Assembly (NCBI GenBank): GCA_027489295.1
Contig: JAIYAA010000279.1
Coordinates: 1-64,000 of the forward strand
Direction of reading: 5' to 3'
Source of the DNA: Sphingomonadales bacterium
GTDB lineage: Bacteria > Pseudomonadota > Alphaproteobacteria > Sphingomonadales > Sphingomonadaceae
DNA length: 64,000 nucleotides
A program made the position numbers and the translations under genes. The notes below the pieces were generated by a model. It was given only the letters and a program-made list of their open reading frames with translations, searched no databases and was not told the origin of the DNA. Of this stretch, positions 25,678-33,526 are shown piece by piece; position 1 is the first letter of the stretch, and every line of letters begins with the position of its first letter.

Positions 25678-25962
25678 TCAGTCCGCCTTCTTCGCGCCCT
25701 GCTGCCGCTTGGGCAGCTGAACCGCATTATTGGGGTCGGCGATTGTGTAATCCGCCGGGCTCTGCTGCGGGGCATCGCCGAACGCGTGCTCGACGGCGGG
25801 CTTTCGCTCCGCCGGCTCCTCGCCCGGCAGGCAAAGGGCGCCGGTCTGCAGCAGCGGGGCGGCTTCCGCCTCGGTCAGCTCGCGCGTGTCCCCACGCTCG
25901 AAGCTCTCCGCGCCGCACTGCATCGAACGCCGCACCTCATAGGTGATCTTCTTGTCGGACAT
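25678..25962 (-). CDS. 94-aa hypothetical capsid-region protein
   Basis: The 94-residue protein starts MSDKKITYEV, has an acidic TREL TEAEAAPLL segment and a Pro/Gln/Lys-rich end. It lies between the major capsid gene and the repeat-containing virion protein. Small proteins with a TEAEA motif are frequent here in HK97-like phages. Function unknown. Confidence 0.5.
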   Translation of the reverse strand: MSDKKITYEVRRSMQCGAESFERGDTRELTEAEAAPLLQTGALCLPGEEPAERKPAVEHAFGDAPQQSPADYTIADPNNAVQLPKRQQGAKKAD

Positions 25963-26017
25963 CGCAGAGATGCTCCCATTGCCGGGGCGGGCCGCCGGCC
26001 CGCCCCGGTCTGGTGGT

Positions 26018-27322
26018 TCAGGCGTTGGCGAAAGTGCCGTCGACGAAGGCTTCCGGGCGGTAGGTGGTGAGAGCGAGGCGCTCCTCCGCCAGAATGGTCA
26101 CCATGTTGCGACGGAAGTTGTCGCCGTCCTCGGTGGAGACCATCACGCCCGACTGCTCGCGGTCGAACAGCTGCGCGCCCATCTTCCAGGCGCCGACGGT
26201 GAACTCGCCCACGGTCTGCGCCATGGACGGAACGACCGGGAGGCCCCACAGCGTGGGCGCCAGCGTCCCCTGGGGGTTGCCGATCAGGTAGCGACCCTGG
26301 CCGTCCTTCATCATTTCGATGATGGCCCAGTCGATCGGGTGCAGAACCTGACCATCAGCCGGATAGAGCGCTAGCGCGACCTGCAGCTGGGCAATCCGCA
26401 GCTTGTCGATCATCGACGGGGTGGCAAAGCCGGTCAGGCCCGCCGGGACCGCATAATCGGCCGCCTGGGGCTTGATCCCGAGCAGGTTCTGCCCGGTACC
26501 GTCGCCCTTCAGCAGCTGCACGTCCTCGACGAACGACAGGCCGTAGCGGAGGCGGCTGTCGATCATCGACCGCAGGCCGGCCGCATCGGCGAGGATTTCC
26601 GCCGAGGCTAGGAACCAGTGCGCGATCTTGCGCACCGGCGCGTTCTTCAGGTCCAGCTTGAGGCTCGATTCCGGCTTCAGCGTGCCTTCCGCGACCATGC
26701 CGGCGTTGTTGGTGAAGCCGGTCTCCTGGACATACTCGATCGAGCTGGACGAGGTCTGCCCGCCGGCGATCAGGTTGCGGACGGTGAGCTGCCGGTTGGG
26801 CAGCATCTGCATAGGCGACTGCACGCGGTCCGGGCGGACCATGTCGCCGGCCGAGCCGTTGGCATCCGTGGTGAGCGACGTGATCGCCTTGACTTCGATG
26901 CCAACGTTCTGGCCCTGGCGGGCGCCGTTCGCGAACGCGGACTTGTATTCGTCGCTCTCGACATACTGCTCGCCGATGCTCAGCTGGCGCTCTTCGCCGC
27001 CGCCGCGGCGCGCGGCCTTCTGCTCGAGCGTATCGAGCAGGCCCTTCAGCTCGTTCATGCCGGTGAGCGCCTGGTCGGCGACTTCCTTGGCCTTCTCGGC
27101 CATGGGAATGCCCTTGGCGGCCTCGGCGAGCGCCTTTTCGGCGATCCCCTTCACCTCGTCGTGCTTTTTTTCGAAGGCTGCCTTGGTCTCGGCCGCCAGT
27201 TCGGCGACCGACTTGTTCTCGTGGCCGTCCGGGCCGCGCATATAGCGCCCGCGAGCACGTTCGGCAGGGGTCATCGCGCCGAGCAGCGCCCGCGCGCTGC
27301 CCACGATCATAAATTTACGCAT
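26018..27322 (-). CDS. Major capsid protein, HK97 fold
   Basis: The 434-residue protein (start ATG 27322) has an N-terminal coiled-coil scaffold domain (about 30..100, Lys/Glu/Ala-rich) expected to be removed by the adjacent protease. HK97-family capsid motifs follow: SAGDMVRP, TSSSSIEYVQE, TGQNLLGI and HPIDWAIIEM. A C-terminal RPEAFVDGTF ends the fold. Order portal, protease, capsid is that of HK97. An in-frame extension to 27487 lacks family similarity and was not used. Confidence 0.95.
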   Translation of the reverse strand: MRKFMIVGSARALLGAMTPAERARGRYMRGPDGHENKSVAELAAETKAAFEKKHDEVKGIAEKALAEAAKGIPMAEKAKEVADQALTGMNELKGLLDTLEQKAARRGGGEERQLSIGEQYVESDEYKSAFANGARQGQNVGIEVKAITSLTTDANGSAGDMVRPDRVQSPMQMLPNRQLTVRNLIAGGQTSSSSIEYVQETGFTNNAGMVAEGTLKPESSLKLDLKNAPVRKIAHWFLASAEILADAAGLRSMIDSRLRYGLSFVEDVQLLKGDGTGQNLLGIKPQAADYAVPAGLTGFATPSMIDKLRIAQLQVALALYPADGQVLHPIDWAIIEMMKDGQGRYLIGNPQGTLAPTLWGLPVVPSMAQTVGEFTVGAWKMGAQLFDREQSGVMVSTEDGDNFRRNMVTILAEERLALTTYRPEAFVDGTFANA

Positions 27323-27377
27323 GTAATTTGATCCATCTGGGAGGGGCGGCGCCGTGCGGCGCGGGAGCCCGGTGGAG

Positions 27378-28022
27378 TTAGGAGCGCAGAGCCTCGAAGA
27401 AGCTTCGCGCTTGGTCGCTCGCCGTGCCGCCAGGCTCCCCCTGGCCTCCTTTGAGATTGAGACGCACGGCGCGCTCAGCCTCTGCATTGGAGAGGTCGAA
27501 GCTCTTCTTGAGCAGCCCCTCCCATTCGCGTTCCGTCAGCCGTTCCCCGGCTGCCAAGCGGTCGCGAAGATCGCCGATGCCCTTGACGCTGGTGATGCGG
27601 GTCCGATCGTTCATCGGGATCGTCACCAGCGAGATTTCGTGCAGAAAACCCTGAAGCAGCTGGCGCGTCTTCGCCTCCATCCGCTGCTTGAGCGTCTTGA
27701 AGCCCATAGACAGACCGCCGATCGCGCCGTCTTTCGTCAGGCCGTAGGCCTCCTGACCCGTCGGCGTCGACATGGCGAACCGCCCCTTCACGAGCAGGCC
27801 TTCGGAGGTCTCCTGCCAGCTGTTCCAGACGCCGGCCGGGCGGCGCTGATCGTGGTAGAGGAGCATCGGCAGCGACTTCCGACCCGCCAGCGACGCGCTG
27901 AACGCGCCCGGCATGACCTGGTCACCGCCGTGGTCAACATTGCCGTATCCGATGGCGATACCCTCGACGGTGCCGTCATCCCCGATCGACTTGGTGTCGA
28001 GCTCGAAATCGAGTTCGTTCAC
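27378..28022 (-). CDS. Prohead protease (HK97 / S78 family)
   Basis: The 214-residue enzyme shows the S78 signature: LLYHD (His57), IGGLSMGF (Ser105) and a third conserved HEISLVTIP block. It removes the capsid scaffold domain during prohead maturation. The start overlaps the preceding stop (ATGA) and the gene directly precedes the major capsid gene. Confidence 0.93.
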   Translation of the reverse strand: MNELDFELDTKSIGDDGTVEGIAIGYGNVDHGGDQVMPGAFSASLAGRKSLPMLLYHDQRRPAGVWNSWQETSEGLLVKGRFAMSTPTGQEAYGLTKDGAIGGLSMGFKTLKQRMEAKTRQLLQGFLHEISLVTIPMNDRTRITSVKGIGDLRDRLAAGERLTEREWEGLLKKSFDLSNAEAERAVRLNLKGGQGEPGGTASDQARSFFEALRS

Positions 28023-28201
28023 TGCTCACCTCCCGGCACCAGGCTGTGCACGGTGCCATCGTCCTCGTGATCCTTGAGGAAGCTCGGCCGCGGTACGCCG
28101 GCCTGCGACTGCCCGCTTAGGATCTCCTCGGGGGTCATCAGCTGTGTGCCGGCGGCCTCCAGGCGCGCGCGGTGAGCGGCAAGGCGGGGGTCTTCGGTCA
28201 T
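28019..28201 (-). CDS. 60-aa protein between portal and protease
   Basis: The 60-residue frame is coupled at both ends by ATGA-type overlaps, which strongly supports expression. It is hydrophilic, with TPEEILSGQ in the middle and an acidic segment (HEDDGTVH). No family recognised; a minor head factor is possible. Confidence 0.6.
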   Translation of the reverse strand: MTEDPRLAAHRARLEAAGTQLMTPEEILSGQSQAGVPRPSFLKDHEDDGTVHSLVPGGEQ

Positions 28202-29418
28202 TGCGCCGTGTCCTTCGTGTTGGCGATCGCGCTGGCGAGCGGAATGTCCTGCATCTGGGCGAGGATGACATCGCCGCCGGGCACCGGCGCGAGCCCTTCC
28301 AAAGCCCGGATCTCGTTGACGGTCATGAACGGCTTCATCAGCTCGTAGAACGTCGCGCGACCCTGCGAATCGGCGCGGAGGAAGCCCTCGACGTTGAACT
28401 CGATCGAGACGCCCGCCGCCCGATCGGCTGCGGTGAGCAGCTGTTTTTCAAGCGCCCCCTCGATCCGCTTCAGCCGTTTGCGCATCTTGAACTTGAGCAG
28501 CGAGAGCGTCTGATCGCCGATGCTGCTGCCCAGCCGAGTGTTGCCCACCGTATGGCCGACAAGATGCGGGTCTACCTCGAACACCCGGCAAATATCCTCG
28601 ACGCTGAATTGCCGGCTTTCCAGCATCTGGGCGTCCTCGGGGCTGAGCGACAGGGCCTGCCATTTCAGGCCGTTGTCGAGCAGCATCGGCCGGCCGCTGT
28701 TCGCCGCGCCGACGAACTTCTCGCGCAGGAGATCCTCGAGCACTGCCCGCTGCTCGGGCTTGAGCAGAGAATCGGTCGAGAGCGTCCCCGAAGGTCGGGC
28801 TCCGTTCGCGAACATGGCGCGCGCCGCGCGGTCGGCAGCCGAGGCAGAGGCAAAGGTGCGGCGGCAGACGGCAAGCGGCGAAAGGCCCCCGAGAGGGTCT
28901 CCGCCGAAGCCGCGAACGTGAAGCATCTGGCTCTGGTCAACGGCGTGATCGCCGTCGCAGTCCGACCAGCTGTACCGAAGATCACCTCTCGGGCGCCGCA
29001 CCACTTGCATTCGGTCCGGGCGGACTGGGTTGAGCGAAACAATGCGACCGCCCGCGCCCCGGATGATCTCTGCATAGCCGTTGCCCTGCAGCTCGATCGA
29101 AGCGACGATAAATTCCCAGAAGTCGAACGCCGATTGATCGAAATTCGGGCTGTCGTGCAGCAGGAAATAGAGCGGGTGATCCGTCGCCTCGACCGGAACA
29201 CCGCCAGGACCCTTGCGATAGACGGTCACCGGCAGCCCAGCGATGTTGCCGGCCCAGAAATTGACGCACGCCCAGGTCGCTGAGAGCCCGAGAAACCCGC
29301 TACTTCCCTCCGAATCGCTGGCCTGCTCGGTGGTGATCACCCCCTTGCGGAGGTTGTCGCCGTCCTGCGCGCCGGGCGCGAAGCCGATGGCGGTGAGAAA
29401 GTTGCCCCAGATGCTCAT
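28198..29418 (-). CDS. Portal protein (HK97 family)
   Basis: The 406-residue protein has the portal family blocks: VNFWAGNIAGLPVTVYRK, LHDSPN, GNGYAEIIR, and SVEDICRVFEVDPHLVGH in the C-terminal half. Twelve copies form the DNA channel at one capsid vertex. It is coupled to the terminase stop by an ATGA overlap. Confidence 0.94.
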   Translation of the reverse strand: MSIWGNFLTAIGFAPGAQDGDNLRKGVITTEQASDSEGSSGFLGLSATWACVNFWAGNIAGLPVTVYRKGPGGVPVEATDHPLYFLLHDSPNFDQSAFDFWEFIVASIELQGNGYAEIIRGAGGRIVSLNPVRPDRMQVVRRPRGDLRYSWSDCDGDHAVDQSQMLHVRGFGGDPLGGLSPLAVCRRTFASASAADRAARAMFANGARPSGTLSTDSLLKPEQRAVLEDLLREKFVGAANSGRPMLLDNGLKWQALSLSPEDAQMLESRQFSVEDICRVFEVDPHLVGHTVGNTRLGSSIGDQTLSLLKFKMRKRLKRIEGALEKQLLTAADRAAGVSIEFNVEGFLRADSQGRATFYELMKPFMTVNEIRALEGLAPVPGGDVILAQMQDIPLASAIANTKDTAQ

Positions 29419-31301
29419 GCGGCGAGGCTCTTGATCCAGTCGTCAACGCCTTCGTCGTCGGAAGGCAGCAGCATCGGGGCGATAGCGTTGAGCATGGCGT
29501 CCACCCCGTCGATCTTGTTGGCGCTGTTCGCCGTTTCCTTCTTCGGCAGGATGCTGCCGTCGGTACGGCGATCGACCACCGCATTGCCCACCATCCAGGT
29601 CAGCACGGGGTTGCCATCATGCCGCAATCGCGCCGGGCCCGACTTCACACGGGCCTCGATCGCCTTCGCCGGGTCGGTGTAGTTCCGCGCATTTTTCGCC
29701 ATCTGGACGCCGAACGGATTGTCGGGCTCGCCGAACTCCTCGTTCAGCCGCGCAGCCATCGCGAGGCCGCTGTTCCACTGATCGAACGTCACCTTGCGGG
29801 CCGCTAGCTGCGCTTTCAGCGCACGGATCCGCGCCTCGATCGTGTTGTGGTCAATGAAATCGCCGGGCGTTGCGGTCAGATGCCCGCTCGCCACCCAGCG
29901 CTTGTACAGCTCGGTGATCTGCTTGACTGCCGTGTCGGTGCTCTGAAGCCGCGCCTCCGGCACGTAGAACCACGGTTTGACCAGCAAGCGTCCTTCATTA
30001 TCGACCGCCGCCAGCACCAGCGCCGACAAGTCGTCGACGTTCGAGAGGTCGGCGCCAATGTAGCAGTCGAGCCCCGCGAAATCGTCGAGCGTCAGGCTGC
30101 TGTCACCGCACAGGTTCCACTGGGTGACGTTCAGCCATGCAGATAGCGCGCCGATCCATATATTGAGGCGCTTCGTCTTGAACTCGCCCTCGGCGGCGGG
30201 GTTCGATTTCGCCTCGATCGCGTACTGGCGAAGCTCGGACAGCTGCACCGCGGCGCCGAGCAGCGGGTTGGCCTTGCACCACTTGGTCTCGTCGAACGGG
30301 TCATCGCCCACCTTGCGGCCGTCGCCATAGTCCTCGGCGCGGTCCAGGGTGAAGATGATCACGAAATAGTGATCGGCGACGATGGTGCCTTCGAGCACCT
30401 TGGTCGCGAATGCCCGCTCTTCGTAGCAGGGTCCGTTGATGTCCGATCCTGCCGTCGTGATGATCCACATCAGCGGCTGCTTGCGGGCGCCGAATGCCGA
30501 CCGCATGACGTTGAACAGCCCGCGATCCTTGTGGGCGTGGAACTCGTCGAGCGTCACCAGGTGCGGATTGTGACCGTCCTGGCTCTTCGACTTCGCGTGA
30601 AGCGGCTGCATGTAGCCGCCATTGTCCTTGCACTCGATCGACTTGGCCCAAGCAATCAGGGAGAACGCCTCCTGAAGGTCCGGCGTCTTCTCCACCATGC
30701 GCTTCGCCGGGTGGAAGACCTTCTTGGCCTGGTCGAACGTCGTCGCGACGGTCAGCACCTGGGGCCCGGTCTCGTTCTCGCACGCGAGGCAGTATAGAGA
30801 TACGCCGGCGGTCTTCGTCGACTTGGCGTTCTTCCGCGCGACCTCCTCGTACACCATGGTGAAGCGGCGGAGCCCGCTCCCCTTCCGCCGCCAGCCGAAA
30901 ACCGTGCTCAGGATGAAGATCTGGGCCGGTTCGAGGTCGATTTTGCCGCATCGATCGCTGTGAATGTCGTCGGCAGCGCCTGGGCAGGTGCACCAATTGC
31001 CCTCGATATGCGGCAATTTCTCGATGACATCGCAGATATCGTTGCCGTGCCAAGGGTCGAAATAGAAGTCGAATGCCTTGGTTTTCGACCGCTTCAGGTC
31101 ATCCAGATGCCGCTGGGCAGCTAGTCGGACCCACTTGCAGTGCGATTCCTGCCGCTTATCGCCGGCCGCGGTGCGCGCATAGGCGAGCGCCAGCTCGCTA
31201 TAGTTGCGATCGTGGTCGGTTGGCTCGAATGTGAGCGCCGGCTTAGCCGCGCGCCCGCGCGCCGTTCCGCGCGAACGGGTTCCGGTTTTTGCTCGGGTCA
31301 T
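29415..31301 (-). CDS. Terminase large subunit
   Basis: ATG 31301 gives 628 residues and overlaps the small subunit gene by 59 bases; the upstream extension would run further into that gene. The packaging ATPase shows a Walker-A-like RKNAKST (156..162), a Walker B LDEFH (251..255) and a C-terminal nuclease domain with acidic residues (LDCYIGADLSNVDD). This fits the Terminase_1 family of HK97-like phages. A small cysteine cluster (WCTCPG to DRCG, residues 103..119) sits before the ATPase motor and may bind metal. Confidence 0.94.
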   Translation of the reverse strand: MTRAKTGTRSRGTARGRAAKPALTFEPTDHDRNYSELALAYARTAAGDKRQESHCKWVRLAAQRHLDDLKRSKTKAFDFYFDPWHGNDICDVIEKLPHIEGNWCTCPGAADDIHSDRCGKIDLEPAQIFILSTVFGWRRKGSGLRRFTMVYEEVARKNAKSTKTAGVSLYCLACENETGPQVLTVATTFDQAKKVFHPAKRMVEKTPDLQEAFSLIAWAKSIECKDNGGYMQPLHAKSKSQDGHNPHLVTLDEFHAHKDRGLFNVMRSAFGARKQPLMWIITTAGSDINGPCYEERAFATKVLEGTIVADHYFVIIFTLDRAEDYGDGRKVGDDPFDETKWCKANPLLGAAVQLSELRQYAIEAKSNPAAEGEFKTKRLNIWIGALSAWLNVTQWNLCGDSSLTLDDFAGLDCYIGADLSNVDDLSALVLAAVDNEGRLLVKPWFYVPEARLQSTDTAVKQITELYKRWVASGHLTATPGDFIDHNTIEARIRALKAQLAARKVTFDQWNSGLAMAARLNEEFGEPDNPFGVQMAKNARNYTDPAKAIEARVKSGPARLRHDGNPVLTWMVGNAVVDRRTDGSILPKKETANSANKIDGVDAMLNAIAPMLLPSDDEGVDDWIKSLAA

Positions 31302-31662
31302 CACCCACCTTGCCGACCCGGCTCTTCCGACCAGCAATGCCGAGCAGCTCGGCGTATTGGCGCAGCACCGTCAGGTATGCGGCCGGCGGCGGTTCAGTCC
31401 CGTCCGCGAACGCTTCGCGGACAAGCGCCTCGAGCGAGCAGTACCGCGCGAACAGCGAGCTATCGATTTCGGCGGTGCCGGCCGCCATCACGCGACCAAG
31501 CTCCTCCTGCCAAACGTCGATTGCGCCAGCGGTCAGATAGTCCGGCATCACCGGGGGATCGCCCGGCACGAGGATCTCGGTTTTCGCTGCGTCGCGGACC
31601 GGCTGGAAGGTGCCGCGGGCCAGCTTGGACGCGGCCGGTTCGGCCTTGGGGCCACGCTTCAT
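31243..31662 (-). CDS. Terminase small subunit (P27 family)
   Basis: The 139-residue protein matches P27-type small terminases: MKRGPKAEP at the start, PDYLTAGAIDVWQEE, ARYCSLEALVREA and LRQYAELLGI. It recognises the packaging start site. Two 18-bp tandem repeats lie immediately upstream and could be its target. Confidence 0.88.
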   Translation of the reverse strand: MKRGPKAEPAASKLARGTFQPVRDAAKTEILVPGDPPVMPDYLTAGAIDVWQEELGRVMAAGTAEIDSSLFARYCSLEALVREAFADGTEPPPAAYLTVLRQYAELLGIAGRKSRVGKVGDDPSKNRNPFARNGARARG

Positions 31663-31666
31663 CCCG

Positions 31667-31770
31667 GCCTCCGAAATTTAATACGCACCCGAAGTTTAAT
31701 ACGCACGCGCGAAAAAAGGCCCCGAGAGCGGTCCAGTGGCCGGCAGGGTGTCAGCTTTTGACACCCCCCC
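31667..31770 (-). promoter_or_regulatory. Candidate packaging (cos/pac) region
   Basis: On the coding strand two tandem 18-bp units, GTGCGTATTAAA then CTTCGG or TTTCGG, end at the terS ribosome site (repeat units containing 31677..31688 and 31695..31706 on the + strand). About 40 bases upstream is a perfect 8-bp hairpin, GGGTGTCA/TGACACCC (31746..31766), next to a run of eight cytosines. HNH-encoding HK97-like phages package near this spot. The assignment is inference from position and repeats. Confidence 0.4.
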
Positions 31771-31923
31771 CTACCCCTGACGTCGTCGGGCTTCGGTGCG
31801 CCGCCTCTGCCGGGTCATGGTGCCCTCGGGCAGCGGTCGGGTCGACGACTTGGCAAACAGCCCCAACGAGCAGCTCGTCCCGTCGCCAGAGAGGAACCGG
31901 TGAAACTCCTCGTCCTCGGTCAT
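31771..31923 (-). CDS. 50-aa protein between HNH and terminase
   Basis: ATG 31923 overlaps the stop of the HNH gene (ATGA). The frame encodes 50 residues, acidic at first (MTEDEEFHRFLSGDG) and strongly basic at the end (RQRRRTEARRRQG). Coupling supports translation. Function unknown. Confidence 0.5.
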   Translation of the reverse strand: MTEDEEFHRFLSGDGTSCSLGLFAKSSTRPLPEGTMTRQRRRTEARRRQG

Positions 31924-32252
31924 TGCCGCCGCTTCCTCGCGCGGGCGCTCTCGCGCGCCGTCTTCGCCTTGCTGCATGACTCGCACAGTCCCTGATAGTT
32001 GTCGCGCCCGTCCGTGCCACCTTCGGCCTTCGGTCGAATGTGGTCGGCGATCGTCGAGGGCGTGAACTGCGGGGGCTCCTTCGCGCGGCACAGCCGGCAG
32101 AGCGGCTCCTCGGCCAGCACCACGCGGCGCATCGCCTCATGCTCGCGACCATAGCCGCGCTCGTGCCTGCTCTTTCGACGATCCCAATTGCTGGCGGTGC
32201 GCGCGGGCTGCTGCCGCAGTTGAGGCGGGCGGCTGGGCATCCACGACCTCAC
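31920..32252 (-). CDS. HNH endonuclease, packaging-associated
   Basis: The 110-residue protein has the HNH fold: CRLCRAKE, ADHIRPKAEGG with the first His, DNYQGLCESCSKAK with Asn and the second Cys pair. HNH proteins next to terminase genes in HK97-like cos phages are required for terminase cleavage. It is the first gene of the leftward late operon, directly downstream of the twin-palindrome control region. Confidence 0.88.
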   Translation of the reverse strand: MRSWMPSRPPQLRQQPARTASNWDRRKSRHERGYGREHEAMRRVVLAEEPLCRLCRAKEPPQFTPSTIADHIRPKAEGGTDGRDNYQGLCESCSKAKTARESARARKRRQ

Positions 32253-32259
32253 ATAAAAG

Positions 32260-32310
32260 GATAAGCTACTTATCTTTTCCGTTGACGCGGGAAGATAAGT
32301 AGCTTATCAA
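32260..32310 (+). promoter_or_regulatory. Twin palindromic operators with rightward promoter
   Basis: Two 15-bp palindromes, GATAAGCTACTTATC (32260..32274) and GATAAGTAGCTTATC (32294..32308), are also mutual inverted repeats. A rightward promoter is visible: TTGACG (32282..32287), 17-bp spacer, TATCAA (32305..32310); the second palindrome overlaps its spacer and -10 box. The region also lies just upstream of the leftward late operon. It is probably a repressor-controlled switch for the HTH gene at 32507, the late operon, or both. Confidence 0.65.
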
Positions 32311-32362
32311 TTCTCTTGTCGGCAGGGATGCACCCCCACCGACAAAACCGAAAGGAAACCAG

Positions 32363-32434
32363 ATGGTTAAGCTGATCCTTCGGTGGTTCCGGAACGGCAA
32401 GAAGATCTTCGAGATCGACTTCCGTATCTGGTAA
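32363..32434 (+). CDS. 23-codon leader-type micro-ORF
   Basis: AAAGGAAACC precedes ATG 32363, and the frame encodes 23 residues (MVKLILRWFRNGKKIFEI and so on, ending RIW). It lies in the leader between the rightward promoter and the HTH gene and stops five bases before a 13-bp hairpin. This layout resembles a leader peptide, but the peptide is not enriched for one amino acid. Confidence 0.4.
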   Translation: MVKLILRWFRNGKKIFEIDFRIW

Positions 32435-32439
32435 CTAAG

Positions 32440-32478
32440 CCGGGGCCTCACGACCGTAACAGCGGCGTGAGGTTCCGG
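32440..32478 (+). terminator. Hairpin in the leader of the HTH gene
   Basis: CCGGGGCCTCACG (32440..32452) can pair with CGTGAGGTTCCGG (32466..32478), 13 pairs including two G-U, with a 13-base loop. No U-run follows on either strand, so it is not a textbook terminator. It could act as an attenuator for the HTH gene or as an end signal for the leftward early transcript. Confidence 0.45.
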
Positions 32479-32506
32479 ATGGCAAAATAGAGGAGCGAGA
32501 CCATCC

Positions 32507-32695
32507 ATGCAAGCGCAAGAGCTTCAGGCGATCCTTGATCGGACAGGCATGACCCATGCCCAGCTTGGCGAGCTGATCGGCCTATCGCGCGTGTCCATCG
32601 GTACCATGGCGCGCGGCCAGTCGCCGATCGAAAAGCGGACCGCGCTGGCGATCCGCTATGTCCTTGAGCATCCTGATCATGTGGAAGCTGATTAA
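32507..32695 (+). CDS. Small HTH regulator in the late control region
   Basis: The 62-residue protein is one helix-turn-helix domain: LQAILDRTGMTHAQLGELIG, SRVSIGTMARGQSP, then KRTALAIRYVL. A GAGGAG site precedes the ATG. It is read against the early and late leftward genes and downstream of the twin palindromes, which may be its operators. It probably acts as a repressor limiting late transcription during lysogeny. Confidence 0.75.
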   Translation: MQAQELQAILDRTGMTHAQLGELIGLSRVSIGTMARGQSPIEKRTALAIRYVLEHPDHVEAD

Positions 32696-32788
32696 CGGGT
32701 AGCCTTCGGACTTCCACCCACTCGCGTGATTGGTTCGGTGGCGATGCGCAGTGGCATGGTGACCAAGATCGTCTGTCGCCGAAGCTGC

Positions 32789-33472
32789 TCAAGCAGCGAT
32801 GCCCGGAAGGCTGTTGCCGTTCTGTATCAGCGACGGCTCGAGTTGCCAAGCCTCGATCTCGATGCGCAGCACGCCCCCGAACTCGACCACCGCAGATGCA
32901 CCCCACCCCTCGACGATGCGGCCGACGAGCCCGTTGAATGCAGGCATATCGGAAACCGTCACTTCGCTCCCGACGGGTAGATCCTTGACCTCCTTGCGCA
33001 GCGCCTTCCGTCGCTCCTTGGCGGTCCGCAGCTGCTCGGCTCGGGCCAGGCGCTCAGCCTCCCTCGCCTCCGCCGCAAGCGCAGTGCCGTGATCGGCGGC
33101 GGCCGCCTGCTCGGCGGCGCGGAGACCTGCAACGCTTGCCTCCCGGATCAGCGGCACGCGTCCTGCGCGGTGGAAGATGGAAAAGCCCGGGTGCTCGCTC
33201 GGCTCGGCAACAGCGGCGCGCATCAAATCGTCCAGCTGGGCAGCTCGCGCGAAAACGAACCCCGGCAGGATCGCTAGATCAACGTCGATCAGATTGCGGC
33301 GCTGCCCCAATACGAGGCGTCGCCGCTGGCCGGGCGCAGGACGGCGGATCGTGCGGACCGGTGTCCAGACCTCGAACCCGGCCGCGCCCAGCGACCGGGC
33401 CAGCGGCACGGTGCGCCCGCCGCTCGTCCGCAGAATGCACCAGGTGCCAGCCGTGCCCGTCGTCCCGCTCAT
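32789..33472 (-). CDS. NusG-family transcription elongation factor paralogue
   Basis: ATG 33472 gives 227 residues. The N-terminal domain has the NusG pattern (TWCILRTSGG, GFEVWTPVRTIRR, then DVDLAILPGFVFAR), a long helical insert follows, and the end has a KOW motif (VGSEVTVSDMPAFNGLVGRI) and a strand pair (VVEFGGVLRIEIEAWQLEP). Specialised NusG paralogues such as RfaH promote readthrough of particular operons. It is the last gene of the leftward early operon, directly ahead of the late operon, so it is placed like the lambda Q antiterminator. An upstream in-frame start at 33511 is possible. Confidence 0.75.
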   Translation of the reverse strand: MSGTTGTAGTWCILRTSGGRTVPLARSLGAAGFEVWTPVRTIRRPAPGQRRRLVLGQRRNLIDVDLAILPGFVFARAAQLDDLMRAAVAEPSEHPGFSIFHRAGRVPLIREASVAGLRAAEQAAAADHGTALAAEAREAERLARAEQLRTAKERRKALRKEVKDLPVGSEVTVSDMPAFNGLVGRIVEGWGASAVVEFGGVLRIEIEAWQLEPSLIQNGNSLPGIAA

Positions 33473-33526
33473 ATCAACCACCCCAATACTCCCAACCCGC
33501 GCCCGAATCACGCTTTGTTCTCACCT

